The notes: generated by a model not told the origin, from the sequence alone. Counted from the first letter of the stretch, positions 44,897 to 55,978 are shown. The stretch: 64,000 nt of DNA from Bradyrhizobium sp. G127 (GCF_021502575.1 NZ_JAKFGN010000001.1:620001-684000), one strand, 5' to 3'. Numbers and translations are program-made.

Positions 44897-44999
44897 CTCA
44901 TGGTGAGGAGGCGCTCTTGCGCCCTCTCGAACCATGAGATTCAGCGCATCCTCATCCCTCGAGACGCGGCCAAAAAAAGCCGCTCCTCAGGATGAGGAT
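44897..44999. repeat. Dispersed repeat with two stem-loops
   Basis: CTCATGGT (44897-44904) pairs with ACCATGAG (44931-44938), and ATCCTCATCC (44948-44957) pairs with GGATGAGGAT (44990-44999). The CCTCATCCTGAGGAG-like wording is a common intergenic repeat in Bradyrhizobium-type genomes. It fills the space between the converging glycosyltransferase and NPr genes, ending at the NPr stop codon, and could terminate both. Confidence 0.7.
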
Positions 45000-45314
45000 T
45001 CAGCCCGCTTCTTCTTCGCCGAATTTATTGGCGAGCAGTTCGGTGATGGCGTCGATCGCGGCTTTGGCTTCGCGGCCGCTCGCGGTCACAGTGATCGAGG
45101 TGCCTATACCGGCGGAGAGCATCATCAGCCCCATGATTGAGGTGCCGCCGACGGTCTCGCCGTTTCGCGTCACGGTCAGTTCGGCGTCGAACTTTTCCGC
45201 CATCTGTACGAACTTCGCAGAGGCGCGCGCATGAAGGCCGCGTTTATTGATGATGGGAAGTTCACGGACGATAACGCCGGGCTGCGCTGTCTGCTCGTCC
45301 GGCGCTGAGCTCAT
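45000..45314 (-). CDS. HPr-family phosphocarrier (NPr/PtsH)
   Basis: This 104-residue phosphocarrier has the active-site His28 in NKRGLHARASAKF and a serine at 59 in GTSIMGLMML, the position HprK phosphorylates in other HPr proteins. It passes phosphate from EI to EIIA. Alphaproteobacteria without sugar permeases of the PTS use this branch for regulation. Its start overlaps the EIIA stop (ATGA). An N-terminal extension of about 12 residues precedes the core. The hprK gene upstream supports Ser phosphorylation. Confidence 0.95.
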   Translation of the reverse strand: MSSAPDEQTAQPGVIVRELPIINKRGLHARASAKFVQMAEKFDAELTVTRNGETVGGTSIMGLMMLSAGIGTSITVTASGREAKAAIDAITELLANKFGEEEAG

Positions 45315-45712
45315 TTTCCGGCGAGCACCCGGCTGGCGATCGTCACGTACTTGCGGCCGGCTTCCTGCGCGGCGGCGATCGCGTCCGGCAGCGGCTTGTC
45401 GTCGCGCACCTTGGCGAGCTTAACCAGCATCGGCAGATTGATGCCGGCGAGCACTTCGACCTTGGGCCGGCTCATGCAGGAGATCGCAAGGTTCGACGGT
45501 GTGCCGCCGAACATGTCGGTGAGAATCGCGACGCCGTCGCCGCTGTCCACGCGCTTGACGGCTTCAATGATATCGCTGCGACACAGATCGGCATCGTCTT
45601 CGGCGCCAATCGTGATCGATTCGATTTGTTTTTGCGGACCCATGACATGCTCGAGCGCCGCCTTGAACTCGTCGGCAAGACGCCCGTGGGTCACCAGTAC
45701 TAGACCAATCAT
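45311..45712 (-). CDS. PTS EIIA component, mannose (ManX) type
   Basis: This 133-residue cytoplasmic EIIA-Man domain has the phosphorylated His9 in LVLVTHGRLADEF, and the fold continues with GDGVAILTDMFGGTPSN and LAGINLPML. No EIIB, EIIC or EIID gene is near, so it is a regulatory EIIA rather than a sugar permease part. It overlaps the NPr gene and lies 206 bases after hprK. In related bacteria this EIIA influences the neighbouring ChvG/HprK outputs; here that is inference. Confidence 0.95.
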   Translation of the reverse strand: MIGLVLVTHGRLADEFKAALEHVMGPQKQIESITIGAEDDADLCRSDIIEAVKRVDSGDGVAILTDMFGGTPSNLAISCMSRPKVEVLAGINLPMLVKLAKVRDDKPLPDAIAAAQEAGRKYVTIASRVLAGK

Positions 45713-45918
45713 TCAAAACTCCTCGCGGGCGCTTTTTGATGCACCGCACGAAAGGGCCACATGTTGACCATCCAGAGCCCCGGCGCAAGGGGGGATGTTG
45801 CCACGCACCCCCTTAAGAGGCAGTTCGCTGGCTGTCGTCAGTGGCGAAGGTTCGGCTTATATGGCGAGTGGCCACCGGAGAGCAATCATCCGATGGTCAG
45901 AAGTTCAGTTTTGAAACC

Positions 45919-46365
45919 TTAAGTTGTTGTAAGGAATGCCAGCACCAGGGGCAGGGCGGCATGGCCGGGCGCGACCGGGATGCGAGGCACTTTCACCCCG
46001 GAAATCGTGGTTATCAGCGCCCAGGGGGGTGGAAGACGCTCGGCATCGGCTGCGTCAAGATCGACCACCAGCCCGACGTCGCCTTCTGGGGCAAAGCCGA
46101 CAGTCCGGATCCCGAGCCCGCGAAGCTCGATTTTACCCGCCAGTTCCTCGACGCTCCGCACGGTCAGCCTGCCGTCGCGAACCATCAGGCGAACACGATC
46201 GTCGCCGATCAGGGTGGTGGCGGGAAGCTGCCCTGCGCGGCCGGCCAGAATGAGATCGAACGCCAGCCGCGATTTGCCCGCGCCGGAGGGGCCGCGAATC
46301 AGCACGGCCTGATATCCCGCCAGCACCGCCGAGGCATGGACGCTAGGGTTGTCGTTCGGCGTCAC
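45919..46365 (-). CDS. hprK: HPr kinase/phosphorylase, short alphaproteobacterial form
   Basis: This 148-residue protein equals the C-terminal catalytic domain of HPr kinase. It has Walker A GPSGAGKS near residue 26 and GDDRVRL (the HprK catalytic Asp region). The C-terminal signature VKVPRIPVAPGH is also present. The N-terminal domain found in the roughly 310-residue Firmicutes enzyme is absent, as is normal for Rhizobiales. It phosphorylates NPr on serine, tying PTS phosphoflow to energy state. GTG at 46365 is used; the frame continues upstream into chvG coding DNA. It follows chvG by ten bases. Confidence 0.94.
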   Translation of the reverse strand: MTPNDNPSVHASAVLAGYQAVLIRGPSGAGKSRLAFDLILAGRAGQLPATTLIGDDRVRLMVRDGRLTVRSVEELAGKIELRGLGIRTVGFAPEGDVGLVVDLDAADAERLPPPWALITTISGVKVPRIPVAPGHAALPLVLAFLTTT

Positions 46366-46375
46366 GAGCGCGGTC

Positions 46376-48202
46376 TCATATTGCCGGGAGCCGGACCACG
46401 AAGCGCGCGCCGGCGATGCGGGCATCGCCTTCGGCGTCGAGCGGACCGGCGCGGTTCTCGGCCCAGATGCGTCCGCCATGGGCCTCGATGATCTGCTTGG
46501 AGATCGATAGTCCGAGACCCGAGTTCTGTCCGAAGCCCTGATGGGGCCGGTCGGTGTAGAAGCGCTCGAAGATTTTCTCCAGCGCGCCGGGGCGAATACC
46601 GGCGCCGTCGTCGTCCACCGTGATCTCGATCTCGGACTTGAGGCGGCGGCAGGTGATGCGCACCTTGCTGCCGGGCTGCGAGAACGATTGCGCGTTGCTG
46701 AGCAGATTGGAAATCACCTGTCCCAGCCGCGAGTCATGGCCCGGCACCGAGAACGTGTCGTTCACGCGGCCCTCGAAGCGGCATTCGACGGTGACTTCGG
46801 TGCCGTGCTGGGTCTCGTTGGCGACGGTGGTCAGCGTGTTGAGCAGGCGGCGGATGTCCACCGGCTCCACATCCTGCCGCTGCAATTCGGCATCGAGGCG
46901 GCTGGCGTCGGAAATGTCGGAGATCAGCCGGTCGAGCCTGCGCACGTCGTGCTCGATCACGGCGAGCAGCCGCGAGCGGCTGTCGTCGGACTTCGCCAGC
47001 GGCAGGGTTTCGACCGCCGAACGCATCGAGGTCAACGGGTTCTTCAATTCATGCGCGACGTCGGCGGCGAACCGCTCGATGCCCTCGATGCGGTTGTAGA
47101 GCGCGTCGGTCATGCCGCGTAGCGCGCGCGACAGATGGCCGATCTCGTCGCCGCGCGAGGAGAAGTCCGGAATTTCCACACGGGTCTGGATGCGGCGGCG
47201 GACGCGCTCGGCGCTGTCGGCGAGGCGGCGCATTGGACCGGCGATGGTCGAGGCCAGCAGCAGCGACAGCACGATCATCACCACGGCGGCGATGCCGAAC
47301 ACTTTCAGGATCGCGAGCCGCTCGGCGGTGACCATCTGGTCGATGTCGTCGCCCTGCGTGGACAGCATCAGCGCGCCATGCACGGCGCGGAAACGCTGTA
47401 CCGGCACCGACACCGAGACGATCACCTCGCCGCGGTCGTTGATCCGCACCATGCTGGCCTTGCGGCCATCGAGCGCCTGCTGCACTTCCTGATAGCCGTT
47501 GCCGTTCTCCGGTCCAAGCTCGCGATACAGCGGCAGGTCGCCGCGATTGAGCCAGGTGCGGATCGCGATCATGGTCTTTTCGGCGAAGCCGGGCTTTTCG
47601 CTCGACGGCGGAGGCAATTCGAAACGCAGCACGTCGCCGCGGCCGTAAAGATTGCGGCTGTCGAGCACCAGCACCCCGTCGCGGTCATAGATGCGCGCGC
47701 GGGTCTTGGTCGGCGAGATCAGCCGCCGCAGCACCGGCGCGACGCGCTCCGGGTTGATCGGGAAGTCAATGCTGGTGAGGGTTTCGTCGTTCGGGCCGTA
47801 GGTTTCGCCGGGTTTAAGATCGAGCAACCGCTCCGGGTCGACGGTGATGGCGTTGGTCTCGACGGTGGCGGAGGCGGCGATCGCGCCCGCGATGATTTCG
47901 GCCTGCACCAGCAGACTTTGCGCGCGGGCGTCGATCAGTCCGGCGCGGAATTGCGACAGATACAGGATGCCCGCGAGCATCGCGATCAGGCCGATCAGAT
48001 TGAGCGATACGATGCGGCGGGTGAGGCTTGAGAAGGTGAGGGCGACGAAGTAGCGCCCCGCGCGCCGGATCAGGTCGAGCGGACTGCGCCAGCCCCGGCC
48101 CGTTTCCTCGTCCGGTGCAGCGCGCTCGTCCGACACCGGCGCGAGCGGCGGCGCGCCGAGTTCGGCATCGTCGTCGCGATCATGCTGCGTTCGATCAAGC
48201 AA
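46376..48202 (-). CDS. chvG: Sensor histidine kinase ChvG (ExoS/BatS type)
   Basis: This 608-residue membrane kinase has TM1 at about 63-84, a periplasmic sensor domain of about 210 residues, TM2 at about 299-318 and a HAMP domain. The HisKA helix carries H384 in VAHELKNPLTS, and the ATPase domain has ISNLLSNAQSFSQ, DDGAGIRPGALEKIF and GLGLSISKQI. In Rhizobiales it senses acid/envelope stress, is held down by ExoR, and phosphorylates ChvI. It lies 144 bases after chvI and ten before hprK, the conserved gene order of this group. ExoR is not in the window. Confidence 0.96.
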   Translation of the reverse strand: MLDRTQHDRDDDAELGAPPLAPVSDERAAPDEETGRGWRSPLDLIRRAGRYFVALTFSSLTRRIVSLNLIGLIAMLAGILYLSQFRAGLIDARAQSLLVQAEIIAGAIAASATVETNAITVDPERLLDLKPGETYGPNDETLTSIDFPINPERVAPVLRRLISPTKTRARIYDRDGVLVLDSRNLYGRGDVLRFELPPPSSEKPGFAEKTMIAIRTWLNRGDLPLYRELGPENGNGYQEVQQALDGRKASMVRINDRGEVIVSVSVPVQRFRAVHGALMLSTQGDDIDQMVTAERLAILKVFGIAAVVMIVLSLLLASTIAGPMRRLADSAERVRRRIQTRVEIPDFSSRGDEIGHLSRALRGMTDALYNRIEGIERFAADVAHELKNPLTSMRSAVETLPLAKSDDSRSRLLAVIEHDVRRLDRLISDISDASRLDAELQRQDVEPVDIRRLLNTLTTVANETQHGTEVTVECRFEGRVNDTFSVPGHDSRLGQVISNLLSNAQSFSQPGSKVRITCRRLKSEIEITVDDDGAGIRPGALEKIFERFYTDRPHQGFGQNSGLGLSISKQIIEAHGGRIWAENRAGPLDAEGDARIAGARFVVRLPAI

Positions 48203-48346
48203 GCGCTGAACCGTTCGTTGTTTCGCTCTCGATGAACACTATACCACCAACGGACCGGCGAGAGCCTCCCGCTTTCGTCGTGGACGGGAGGCCGATGGCG
48301 GAGGCTTTCCCCGCTCCACGGCCCCGCCATGACGGGCGTTGAGCGA

Positions 48347-49048
48347 TCAGGTTTCCTTGAAGCGGTAACCGACGCCGTACAGCGTCTCGATCATCTCGAA
48401 GTCGTCGTCGGCCGCCTTGAACTTCTTGCGCAGGCGCTTGATGTGGCTGTCGATGGTGCGGTCGTCGACATAGACCTGGTCGTCATAGGCGGCGTCCATC
48501 AGCGCGTTACGGCTTTTCACCACGCCGGGCCGGGTCGCGAGCGCCTGAAGGATCAGGAATTCGGTGACGGTCAGCGTCACCGGCTCGTTTTTCCAGGTGC
48601 AGGTGTGACGCTCGGGGTCCATGCGCAGCAGGCCGCGCTCCAGCGCCTTGGCGTCCATTTCCTTCTGGGTGGCGGCGGGGTCCTTCGGCACCGCGCGGCG
48701 CAGCACCGCCTTGACGCGCTCCACCAGCAGGCGCTGGGAGAATGGTTTGCGGATAAAATCGTCGGCGCCCATCTTGAGGCCGAACAGTTCGTCGATTTCC
48801 TCATCCTTGGAGGTGAGGAAGATCACCGGCAGGTCGGACTTCTGGCGCAGGCGGCGCAACGTTTCCATGCCGTCCATGCGCGGCATCTTGATGTCGAGGA
48901 TGGCGAGGTCCGGCGGCGACGTCTTGAACCCGTCGAGGGCGGACGCGCCATCCGTATAGGTCATGATGCGATAGCCTTCGGCTTCCAGCGCGATCGAGAC
49001 CGATGTGAGAATGTTGCGGTCGTCATCGACCAGGGCGATTGTGGGCAT
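48347..49048 (-). CDS. chvI: Response regulator ChvI (OmpR/PhoB class)
   Basis: This 233-residue DNA-binding regulator has a receiver domain with acidic pocket D8/D9/D10 and phospho-acceptor D52 in [13 protein letters not shown]. Thr and Lys follow in FLTSKDE and IRKPFSQ. The OmpR-type winged helix (about 135-230) contains [26 protein letters not shown]. Phosphorylated by ChvG, it controls exopolysaccharide, motility and acid-survival genes in relatives. ATG at 49048 follows GAAAGCAGGCTC; the frame extends to 49225 without support. Divergent from the hugZ-like gene. Confidence 0.97.
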   Translation of the reverse strand: MPTIALVDDDRNILTSVSIALEAEGYRIMTYTDGASALDGFKTSPPDLAILDIKMPRMDGMETLRRLRQKSDLPVIFLTSKDEEIDELFGLKMGADDFIRKPFSQRLLVERVKAVLRRAVPKDPAATQKEMDAKALERGLLRMDPERHTCTWKNEPVTLTVTEFLILQALATRPGVVKSRNALMDAAYDDQVYVDDRTIDSHIKRLRKKFKAADDDFEMIETLYGVGYRFKET

Positions 49049-49290
49049 GAGCCTGCTTTCCAAATCGATAGTTTCGGGCGTGGCGACTGTGTACTGACCG
49101 GCTGAGCCGGGATGCCGTGAAATAAGGCGTTCGCTTATCTTCAACGAGCAATGCAAGCTGGGCTGAAATGTGACCGAGTTCCTGAACCCTGCGAATACGG
49201 GAACCTGACGCTTATATAGGTCCATTGTTCCCGGATATAACCCCTTTTGGCCGCAAAAAAGCCCGTTAACCTTTGAATTCAGGCCCGTAA

Positions 49291-50028
49291 ATGGACCCTT
49301 CCACTCCTGTCAAACCGGCCCGCCTCACGCGCTCGCTGCTGGCGCGCTCCCGCCAGGGCGCGCTCGCGACGTTGATGCCGGGATCGGGCGATCCCTACTG
49401 CTCACTGGTGAATGTTGCATCAACGCCGGACGGATCGCCGATCCTGCTGATCTCGCGGCTTGCGATCCACACCAAAAATATTCTGCATGATCCGCGCGTG
49501 TCGCTGATGCTGGACGAACGCGCGCCGGGTGATCCACTGGAAGGCGCGCGCATCATGCTGGCGGGCACGGCGGAAGAAGCGCAGGGCGACGATACCGCGC
49601 TGCTGAAGCGGCGCTATCTCGCGGCCCATCCGTCGGCTGAAGAGTTTGCGGGCTTCCGCGATTTCTCGTTTTTCCGGGTCAGGCCGAGCGGCGTGCATCT
49701 GGTCGCCGGCTTCGGCCGCATCGTCGATCTCGCGACGAAGGATTTCCTCACCGATCTGACGGGCGCGGAAGCACTGATCGAAGCCGAGCCGGACATTGTC
49801 GCGCACATGAATGCCGACCATGCGGAGGCGATGAATTTGTATGCGACAAATCTTCTCGGCGCCGCGGATGGCGCGTGGCGCTGCACCGGCTGCGATCCGG
49901 ACGGTCTCGATATGCAGGACGGATCGCGCACGCTCCGGCTGGAATTTCCACAGCGGCTCGCTACGCCTGCCGCACTGCGGCAAACGCTCAAAACGCTCGC
50001 AGGGCAGGCCCGCAGCGCACAAATCTGA
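49291..50028 (+). CDS. HugZ-like haem-utilisation/pyridoxamine-oxidase-fold protein
   Basis: This 245-residue protein has an N-terminal FMN-binding split-barrel (about 15-150, with [21 protein letters not shown] and [14 protein letters not shown]). The C-terminal DUF2470 domain (about 165-240) contains [18 protein letters not shown]. HugZ proteins with these two domains degrade haem; many relatives lack proven haem oxygenase activity, so the function is open. It sits between chvI and pckA, a position retained in related Rhizobiales, and is divergent from chvI. No signal peptide. Confidence 0.88.
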   Translation: MDPSTPVKPARLTRSLLARSRQGALATLMPGSGDPYCSLVNVASTPDGSPILLISRLAIHTKNILHDPRVSLMLDERAPGDPLEGARIMLAGTAEEAQGDDTALLKRRYLAAHPSAEEFAGFRDFSFFRVRPSGVHLVAGFGRIVDLATKDFLTDLTGAEALIEAEPDIVAHMNADHAEAMNLYATNLLGAADGAWRCTGCDPDGLDMQDGSRTLRLEFPQRLATPAALRQTLKTLAGQARSAQI

Positions 50029-50255
50029 TGAAGAATCAGACGTCTGTGATGTGTGAAACATAAACGGGCAGGTTGCGTTGGAACGATTCCGCGGCCTCGT
50101 CAACCAAAACGCCGGGACCCGCTTGGCAATCTGCGCGTTGGCCACTAATAACTCGCTGGATCGAGGCCCGGGATCTATCATCCCCGGCATCCGCGACGGG
50201 GCGTTTGGCGACAGGCGCGCGAAACGATACGCGGTCTTTGTGGGAGATTCTGAAA

Positions 50256-51872
<1,617 letters not shown>

Positions 51873-51900
51873 GCGCTTCGGCGAAAATTCTGAATGCGAA

Positions 51901-51929
51901 AGGGCGGCTCATCGAGCCGCCCTTTTTTT
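51901..51929 (+). terminator. Intrinsic terminator of pckA
   Basis: Stem AGGGCGGCTC/GAGCCGCCCT (51901-51910 with 51914-51923), 3-base loop, followed by a T-run. It is 28 bases past the pckA stop and may also serve the convergent gene. Confidence 0.9.
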
Positions 51930-51953
51930 GCGGAGAATGTGCGACGTCTGACC

Positions 51954-52841
51954 TCAGCGCGCCGTGGCCGTCGTGGTGCCGGTGGTCTTGCCGGTGGCGA
52001 CGTTCAGGATCGAACCGTTCTGAAGATCGATCCGGTAGACTTCGCGCAGCACGTTTCCGGCGAAGCCGAGCTCGACGATCGAAATGGTCTTGAACGAGAC
52101 CGGGATGCCGTCGGGCAGGATCTGGTTGAACTCGGTTGCCGCCTGATCCATGGTCTTCTGCAGTTCAGGCGAGAACTTCACGTTGCTGTAGACAAGGGTG
52201 TTGTGCGGATTGTGCGAGCGCAGCTCCTTGCCGTCCTTCACAACGTTGACGCCGCTGACGCCGACCGTCTTCACCAGTTCCTTCGCGGCATCGCTCATGG
52301 CGGCGTAGACCGGCCCCGTGCAGCGCGGCAGCGGGCCGTCGCGCAGCGGCGTGAGCGCGGCAGTGGCGCTGGTGTTGAACGCCATCATGGTTTCGAAGTC
52401 CGCGCCTTCCTTGACGATGCCGAGATCCAGCCACCAGGGCTGTCCTGCGCCCTTGGCCGCTTCGGTGGTGTAGAACTTCTTGAGGGTGACGTTGAGGACG
52501 CCCGGCAGCTTCGGCAACGCCTTCAGCATCTTGTCGGGCGTGGTTGCATCCGCGTTATGAATGTGCACGACGGTGACGTGCGGAATGTTGAAGCGCTGCG
52601 CCTCGTCTTCCAGCTTTGCATCGAGCAGCTTTTCGCGGAGCATGCCGCGGGTGGTGAGGTCGAGCGTGTCGTTGACCTCTTTCGGCAGCGTGTAGACCAG
52701 ACCGAAGGTCCGGACATGCTGACGGAAGCCGGGGGCGGACAGCGAGCTGTTGTCGATTTCCGCATGCGCGCTGAATGCGAACACGGATGCTGCGGCGGCG
52801 ACGGCAACGGTCGCGACGCGATGGGATAATTTCTGAATCAT
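51954..52841 (-). CDS. Exported protein, possible 2H phosphoesterase
   Basis: This 295-residue protein has a signal peptide (TVAVAAAASVFAFSAHA, cleaved near residue 27). Two HxT motifs flank hydrophobic strands: H88-V-T90 (PHVTVVHI) and H213-N-T215 (NPHNTLVYS). This is the arrangement of the two catalytic HxT/S motifs in 2H phosphoesterases (LigT, cyclic phosphodiesterases). Most known 2H proteins are cytosolic, so a periplasmic one would be notable; the family link is inferred from motif geometry alone. ATG at 52841 follows GGAG; the frame extends ten codons upstream. It converges with pckA. Confidence 0.72.
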   Translation of the reverse strand: MIQKLSHRVATVAVAAAASVFAFSAHAEIDNSSLSAPGFRQHVRTFGLVYTLPKEVNDTLDLTTRGMLREKLLDAKLEDEAQRFNIPHVTVVHIHNADATTPDKMLKALPKLPGVLNVTLKKFYTTEAAKGAGQPWWLDLGIVKEGADFETMMAFNTSATAALTPLRDGPLPRCTGPVYAAMSDAAKELVKTVGVSGVNVVKDGKELRSHNPHNTLVYSNVKFSPELQKTMDQAATEFNQILPDGIPVSFKTISIVELGFAGNVLREVYRIDLQNGSILNVATGKTTGTTTATAR

Positions 52842-53030
52842 GGAGAACTCCAGGTTGGCTGTTGGCCGCACTCGTCAACCCGGAAATGGCGGCGGGAGCC
52901 GCGGTAACAGGTGCCGGATCATGAGCAGGTCGGCGGACCATGGACCGAGAATATGACAGCTGGATTGGGCGTTGACGCCGCGCGCTGCGACAATTCGCCC
53001 ATCATCGATGGGGCATGGCGCGCCGGTGGT

Positions 53031-53864
53031 TCAGGCCTTGAAATAAACCACCTGCGACGTCGTCGCCAGCAGGCGGCCGGCCGGCGACCACAGCTCGCCG
53101 GTCTGGTCGCTGAAACTCTTGTGAAAAATGCTGGCGTCGGCGGTACCGAGCACCGCCGTGATATCCGCTGCGGCCAGCTCCTTGGCGTCGGCATGAAACA
53201 CCGTGGTCAGGGATACGGTGCCGATCGGCACGATCTCGCCGCGGGCGTGAAAGATGCGCGCGAAGAATGTGTCCGACATCGACAGCAGCGACAGGAAATC
53301 GATGCGCCGGGGCGTGGCGTCGCTGAGCCACATTTTTGAATAGGCGCTGGCGGGAACGTCGAGCGGTGCCGCGCCGTAGCGCGGCGCGCCTTCCACGAAG
53401 CGGAATTGATATTGCCGCACCCAGTTGGCGATGCCGCTGTCGGGGATCGGTTTGACCTGATCGAACGGCGGCGCGGACGGCATCGTCGCCGGCTGATGCG
53501 ACCATGACGGGCGGCGCACCGCGAACACGGCGGTCGCGAATGCCGCGACGTCGCCGTTCTGGGAGAGTTCGACCATCCAGTGCTGCGTCGAGCGGGTCGC
53601 CTTGATGAGGCGCACATCCAGCGCGAAGGATCCCTTCGCGACCGGCGCGCAGAGATTCACGGTGACGGACAGCGGATCTCCGATGCGGTCCGGCTGTTCC
53701 ATGATCGCACGCAGCAGCGTTGCGGCGGTGGCGCCGCCGAACGGACCGACGAAGGCGAAATAATCGTCGCTGGCCGTGCCGCGCGGCTTGCCGTCCACCG
53801 TTGTGATCTGGGTGGCGCGGTCGAATGGATGGAGGGCGGCGGTGTCGGCTGTCTTCTCAAGCAT
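53031..53864 (-). CDS. TesB-like acyl-CoA thioesterase
   Basis: This 277-residue protein has a double hot-dog fold: an N-terminal half with FAFVGPFGGATAATLLRA and a C-terminal half with FLSLLSMSDTFF and IGTVSLTTVFHADAKELA. These are consistent with TesB-type acyl-CoA thioesterases that hydrolyse acyl-CoA to free acid. In TesB the triad is Asp-Thr-Gln; the C-terminal Asp and Thr positions appear present (MSDTFF and SLTT), while Gln is not certain. No signal peptide. It is on the same strand as OsmC but separated by 135 bases. Confidence 0.85.
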   Translation of the reverse strand: MLEKTADTAALHPFDRATQITTVDGKPRGTASDDYFAFVGPFGGATAATLLRAIMEQPDRIGDPLSVTVNLCAPVAKGSFALDVRLIKATRSTQHWMVELSQNGDVAAFATAVFAVRRPSWSHQPATMPSAPPFDQVKPIPDSGIANWVRQYQFRFVEGAPRYGAAPLDVPASAYSKMWLSDATPRRIDFLSLLSMSDTFFARIFHARGEIVPIGTVSLTTVFHADAKELAAADITAVLGTADASIFHKSFSDQTGELWSPAGRLLATTSQVVYFKA

Positions 53865-53999
53865 CGGGCGCTCCGTGGGCTGCGATGAGTTTTCGCAGGA
53901 TCGCCGCCGGATTCAATGACGTGCGAAGTCATGATGGTCATGCGCGAGCGCCACCAAGCCGGCCTTGAAACCGGGGGCTAGCGGGCTCGCGATGACGCC

Positions 54000-54425
54000 T
54001 CAACCTTCCAGCTTTGCGTCCAGCGTGATGTTCGCCTTCAGTAGCTTGGACACCGGACAGCCGGCCTTCGCCATGCCGGTGAGCTTTTCGAACTGCTCCT
54101 GCGTCGCGCCCGGAATTTTCGCTTTCAGGGTGAGATGCACGGCGGTGATGGAAAAGCCGTCGCCGTCCTTGTCGAGCGAGACTTCGGCTGTGGTTTCCAT
54201 CTTCTCGGCGGTGAGCTTCGCTTCGCCGAGGATCAGTGACAGTGCCATGGTGAAGCAGCCGGCGTGGGCTGCGCCGATCAGCTCTTCGGGATTGGTGCCG
54301 GGCTTGCCCTCGAAGCGCGAGGCGAAGCCATAAGGATAATTCGTCAGCGCACCGCTCTTGGTCGAGATCGCGCCCTTGCCGTCCTTGATGCCGCCGCTCC
54401 AGACGGCCGATCCTTGAGTCTTCAT
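54000..54425 (-). CDS. OsmC-family peroxiredoxin
   Basis: This 141-residue cytosolic OsmC/Ohr-fold protein reduces organic hydroperoxides. It has the two redox cysteines in AAHAGCFTMA and MAKAGCPVSKLL, and the conserved EELIGAAHAG stretch. KTQGSAVWSGGIKDGKG at the N-terminus matches the OsmC (not Ohr) branch. ATG at 54425 follows GGAGCGCG; the frame extends to 54521 without support. Possible induction by osmotic or stationary-phase stress, as in homologues. Confidence 0.94.
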   Translation of the reverse strand: MKTQGSAVWSGGIKDGKGAISTKSGALTNYPYGFASRFEGKPGTNPEELIGAAHAGCFTMALSLILGEAKLTAEKMETTAEVSLDKDGDGFSITAVHLTLKAKIPGATQEQFEKLTGMAKAGCPVSKLLKANITLDAKLEG

Positions 54426-54635
54426 GGTGTCGCGCTCCGTGTTTGGGGAATTGCTTGCTGGATGGGCGCCCGGAGGGCGCGGGCGGCAGGCTAGCAGATA
54501 TGAGGCGACGGTTTTGTGCACAGAATATTGATTTCAGAACAAATTAAGAACACTTTAGTAAGTCATTGATATATCATTGTGATTCGGCCACTTCGGCCAC
54601 CATATCTTGGGTCTGTGAATGATCTCGGGGACTAT

Positions 54636-55067
54636 ATGTCCACTATCGCCTTCGACAACACGGCGCTGACGCGCATCGCGGACTTCGCCCGCACGCTGTC
54701 CCGCCTCCATGCCGCCGCCCGCACCCGTGTGGTGGACGACGATCAGATCGACCGCGAGTTCAACGCGGTCTGCATGTCGGTGTGGGGCTACACCACCGAT
54801 GATTTCAGCGATGACCTGTTCTCGCTGAAGGACCACGAATTTCTCGACACGCTGGACGAGGCGCGGGCGCGCATCTTCGCCGCCGAACACGGCTACGATC
54901 TGGTGGATGATGGCGGCATTCTCGCCGACTGGTGGGGCTATTGCTGGATGATCCTCGCCGAACATCGCGGCCTGCTGACGCCGGAAATCAGGGCCAGGGC
55001 GCGCATGGCGATGGAGGAGAAATATCTCGCCGCGCCCAATGTGATCGGCGTCATCGTCGGGCGATAG
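54636..55067 (+). CDS. Hypothetical acidic protein, 143 residues
   Basis: A soluble acidic protein without signal peptide, rich in Asp/Glu and Trp (CMSVWGYTTDDFSDDLFS, then DWWGYCWMILAEHRG). Mostly helical by composition. I do not recognise the family. ATG at 54636 follows GGGGACT; codons from 54579 are also open but the region is A+T-rich and promoter-like. It ends exactly where the convergent DUF2865 gene ends (55067/55068). Confidence 0.75.
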   Translation: MSTIAFDNTALTRIADFARTLSRLHAAARTRVVDDDQIDREFNAVCMSVWGYTTDDFSDDLFSLKDHEFLDTLDEARARIFAAEHGYDLVDDGGILADWWGYCWMILAEHRGLLTPEIRARARMAMEEKYLAAPNVIGVIVGR

Positions 55068-55919
55068 TTACAGCGCCCGCCTGGCTTTCGGCGCGGCGAT
55101 CTGCGGCAGGGATGCGTCCGGCGCCATCGGCTGGGCGAATTTCGGCTCGGGCAGCGCGCTTGTGATGTCCTGCGACGAGTAGGTGTCTTCGGGAATGTCC
55201 GCTGTCACCGGCGCAACTTTCATTTCGCCAAGCCGGGCGCGCAACTCGGCGGTCAGGCCCGGATAGCTGTTCACCGGTGTGAATTCCGCGGTCTGGCCGT
55301 TCGCGCCCTTGGTGCCGGAATAGGCGACCAGCCCGTTCGAGGTGGCGACGATGTCGCCCGGACGCAGCGTGGTGTCGAGCGATAGATCGACCGGCGCGAG
55401 GCCCGCGGGGTCGCGGCCATTGCAGGTGCAGTCCGCTTTCAGCGCCTTGCGATAGGCGAAGGCATTCGGCGTATCGACATAGCGCTCGCCCATATTGCCG
55501 ACGGCATAGTCGATGCTGTTGCCGGAAAACACCTTGGTTGCGCTCGCCGGGCAGAACGACTGGCACATCTGCGCCGGGGTGCCGCCGCCGCGCGCGGTCA
55601 ATGGGAAATAGCGACCGTCGCAGGATCGGACGCAATAGGTGGTGAAGCGGCCGCCCGGCGTGGCCGCCGGAGCAGGCGCGGGATTTGGATTCGACAGGCC
55701 GAAAGGATCGGCGAAGGCATTGCTTGGCTGCTGCGCGGCAGGCACGCGCGCAGGCTGATCGTTGCCGAACAGAAAATCGAAAATGCCGGCGGAGGCCGCA
55801 CGCGGCGCAAGCGAAACGGGCATCGCCAGCACGACAGCGAGAACAAGCGTCATGCGGCGCCGCACACGCGAAATACGCAACTGACTACGCAACACCTGAA
55901 GCACCCACGCAACGCTCAC
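55068..55919 (-). CDS. DUF2865-domain exported protein
   Basis: This 283-residue protein has an N-terminal membrane/signal segment (MTLVLAVVLAMPVSLAPRAASA). A proline-rich linker leads to a cysteine-rich DUF2865 core: TTYCVRSCDGRYFPL, MCQSFCPAS and DCTCNGRDP. Cysteines probably form disulfides in the periplasm or envelope. The family is restricted largely to Rhizobiales and has no assigned role. The start may be the internal ATG at 55853, which would give a standard signal peptide, rather than 55919. It converges with the 143-residue acidic protein gene. Confidence 0.88.
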   Translation of the reverse strand: MSVAWVLQVLRSQLRISRVRRRMTLVLAVVLAMPVSLAPRAASAGIFDFLFGNDQPARVPAAQQPSNAFADPFGLSNPNPAPAPAATPGGRFTTYCVRSCDGRYFPLTARGGGTPAQMCQSFCPASATKVFSGNSIDYAVGNMGERYVDTPNAFAYRKALKADCTCNGRDPAGLAPVDLSLDTTLRPGDIVATSNGLVAYSGTKGANGQTAEFTPVNSYPGLTAELRARLGEMKVAPVTADIPEDTYSSQDITSALPEPKFAQPMAPDASLPQIAAPKARRAL

Positions 55920-55978
55920 GCCCGCGGCAGCGATTGCCGCAGCGTCAATGACCTTAACGCGTGATGGTAAACGCGAGG

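Noticed and set aside
43189-44901. 570-codon frame antisense to the glycosyltransferase
   Set aside because: Low-complexity Arg/His/Asp composition; the sense gene has membrane segments and family motifs.
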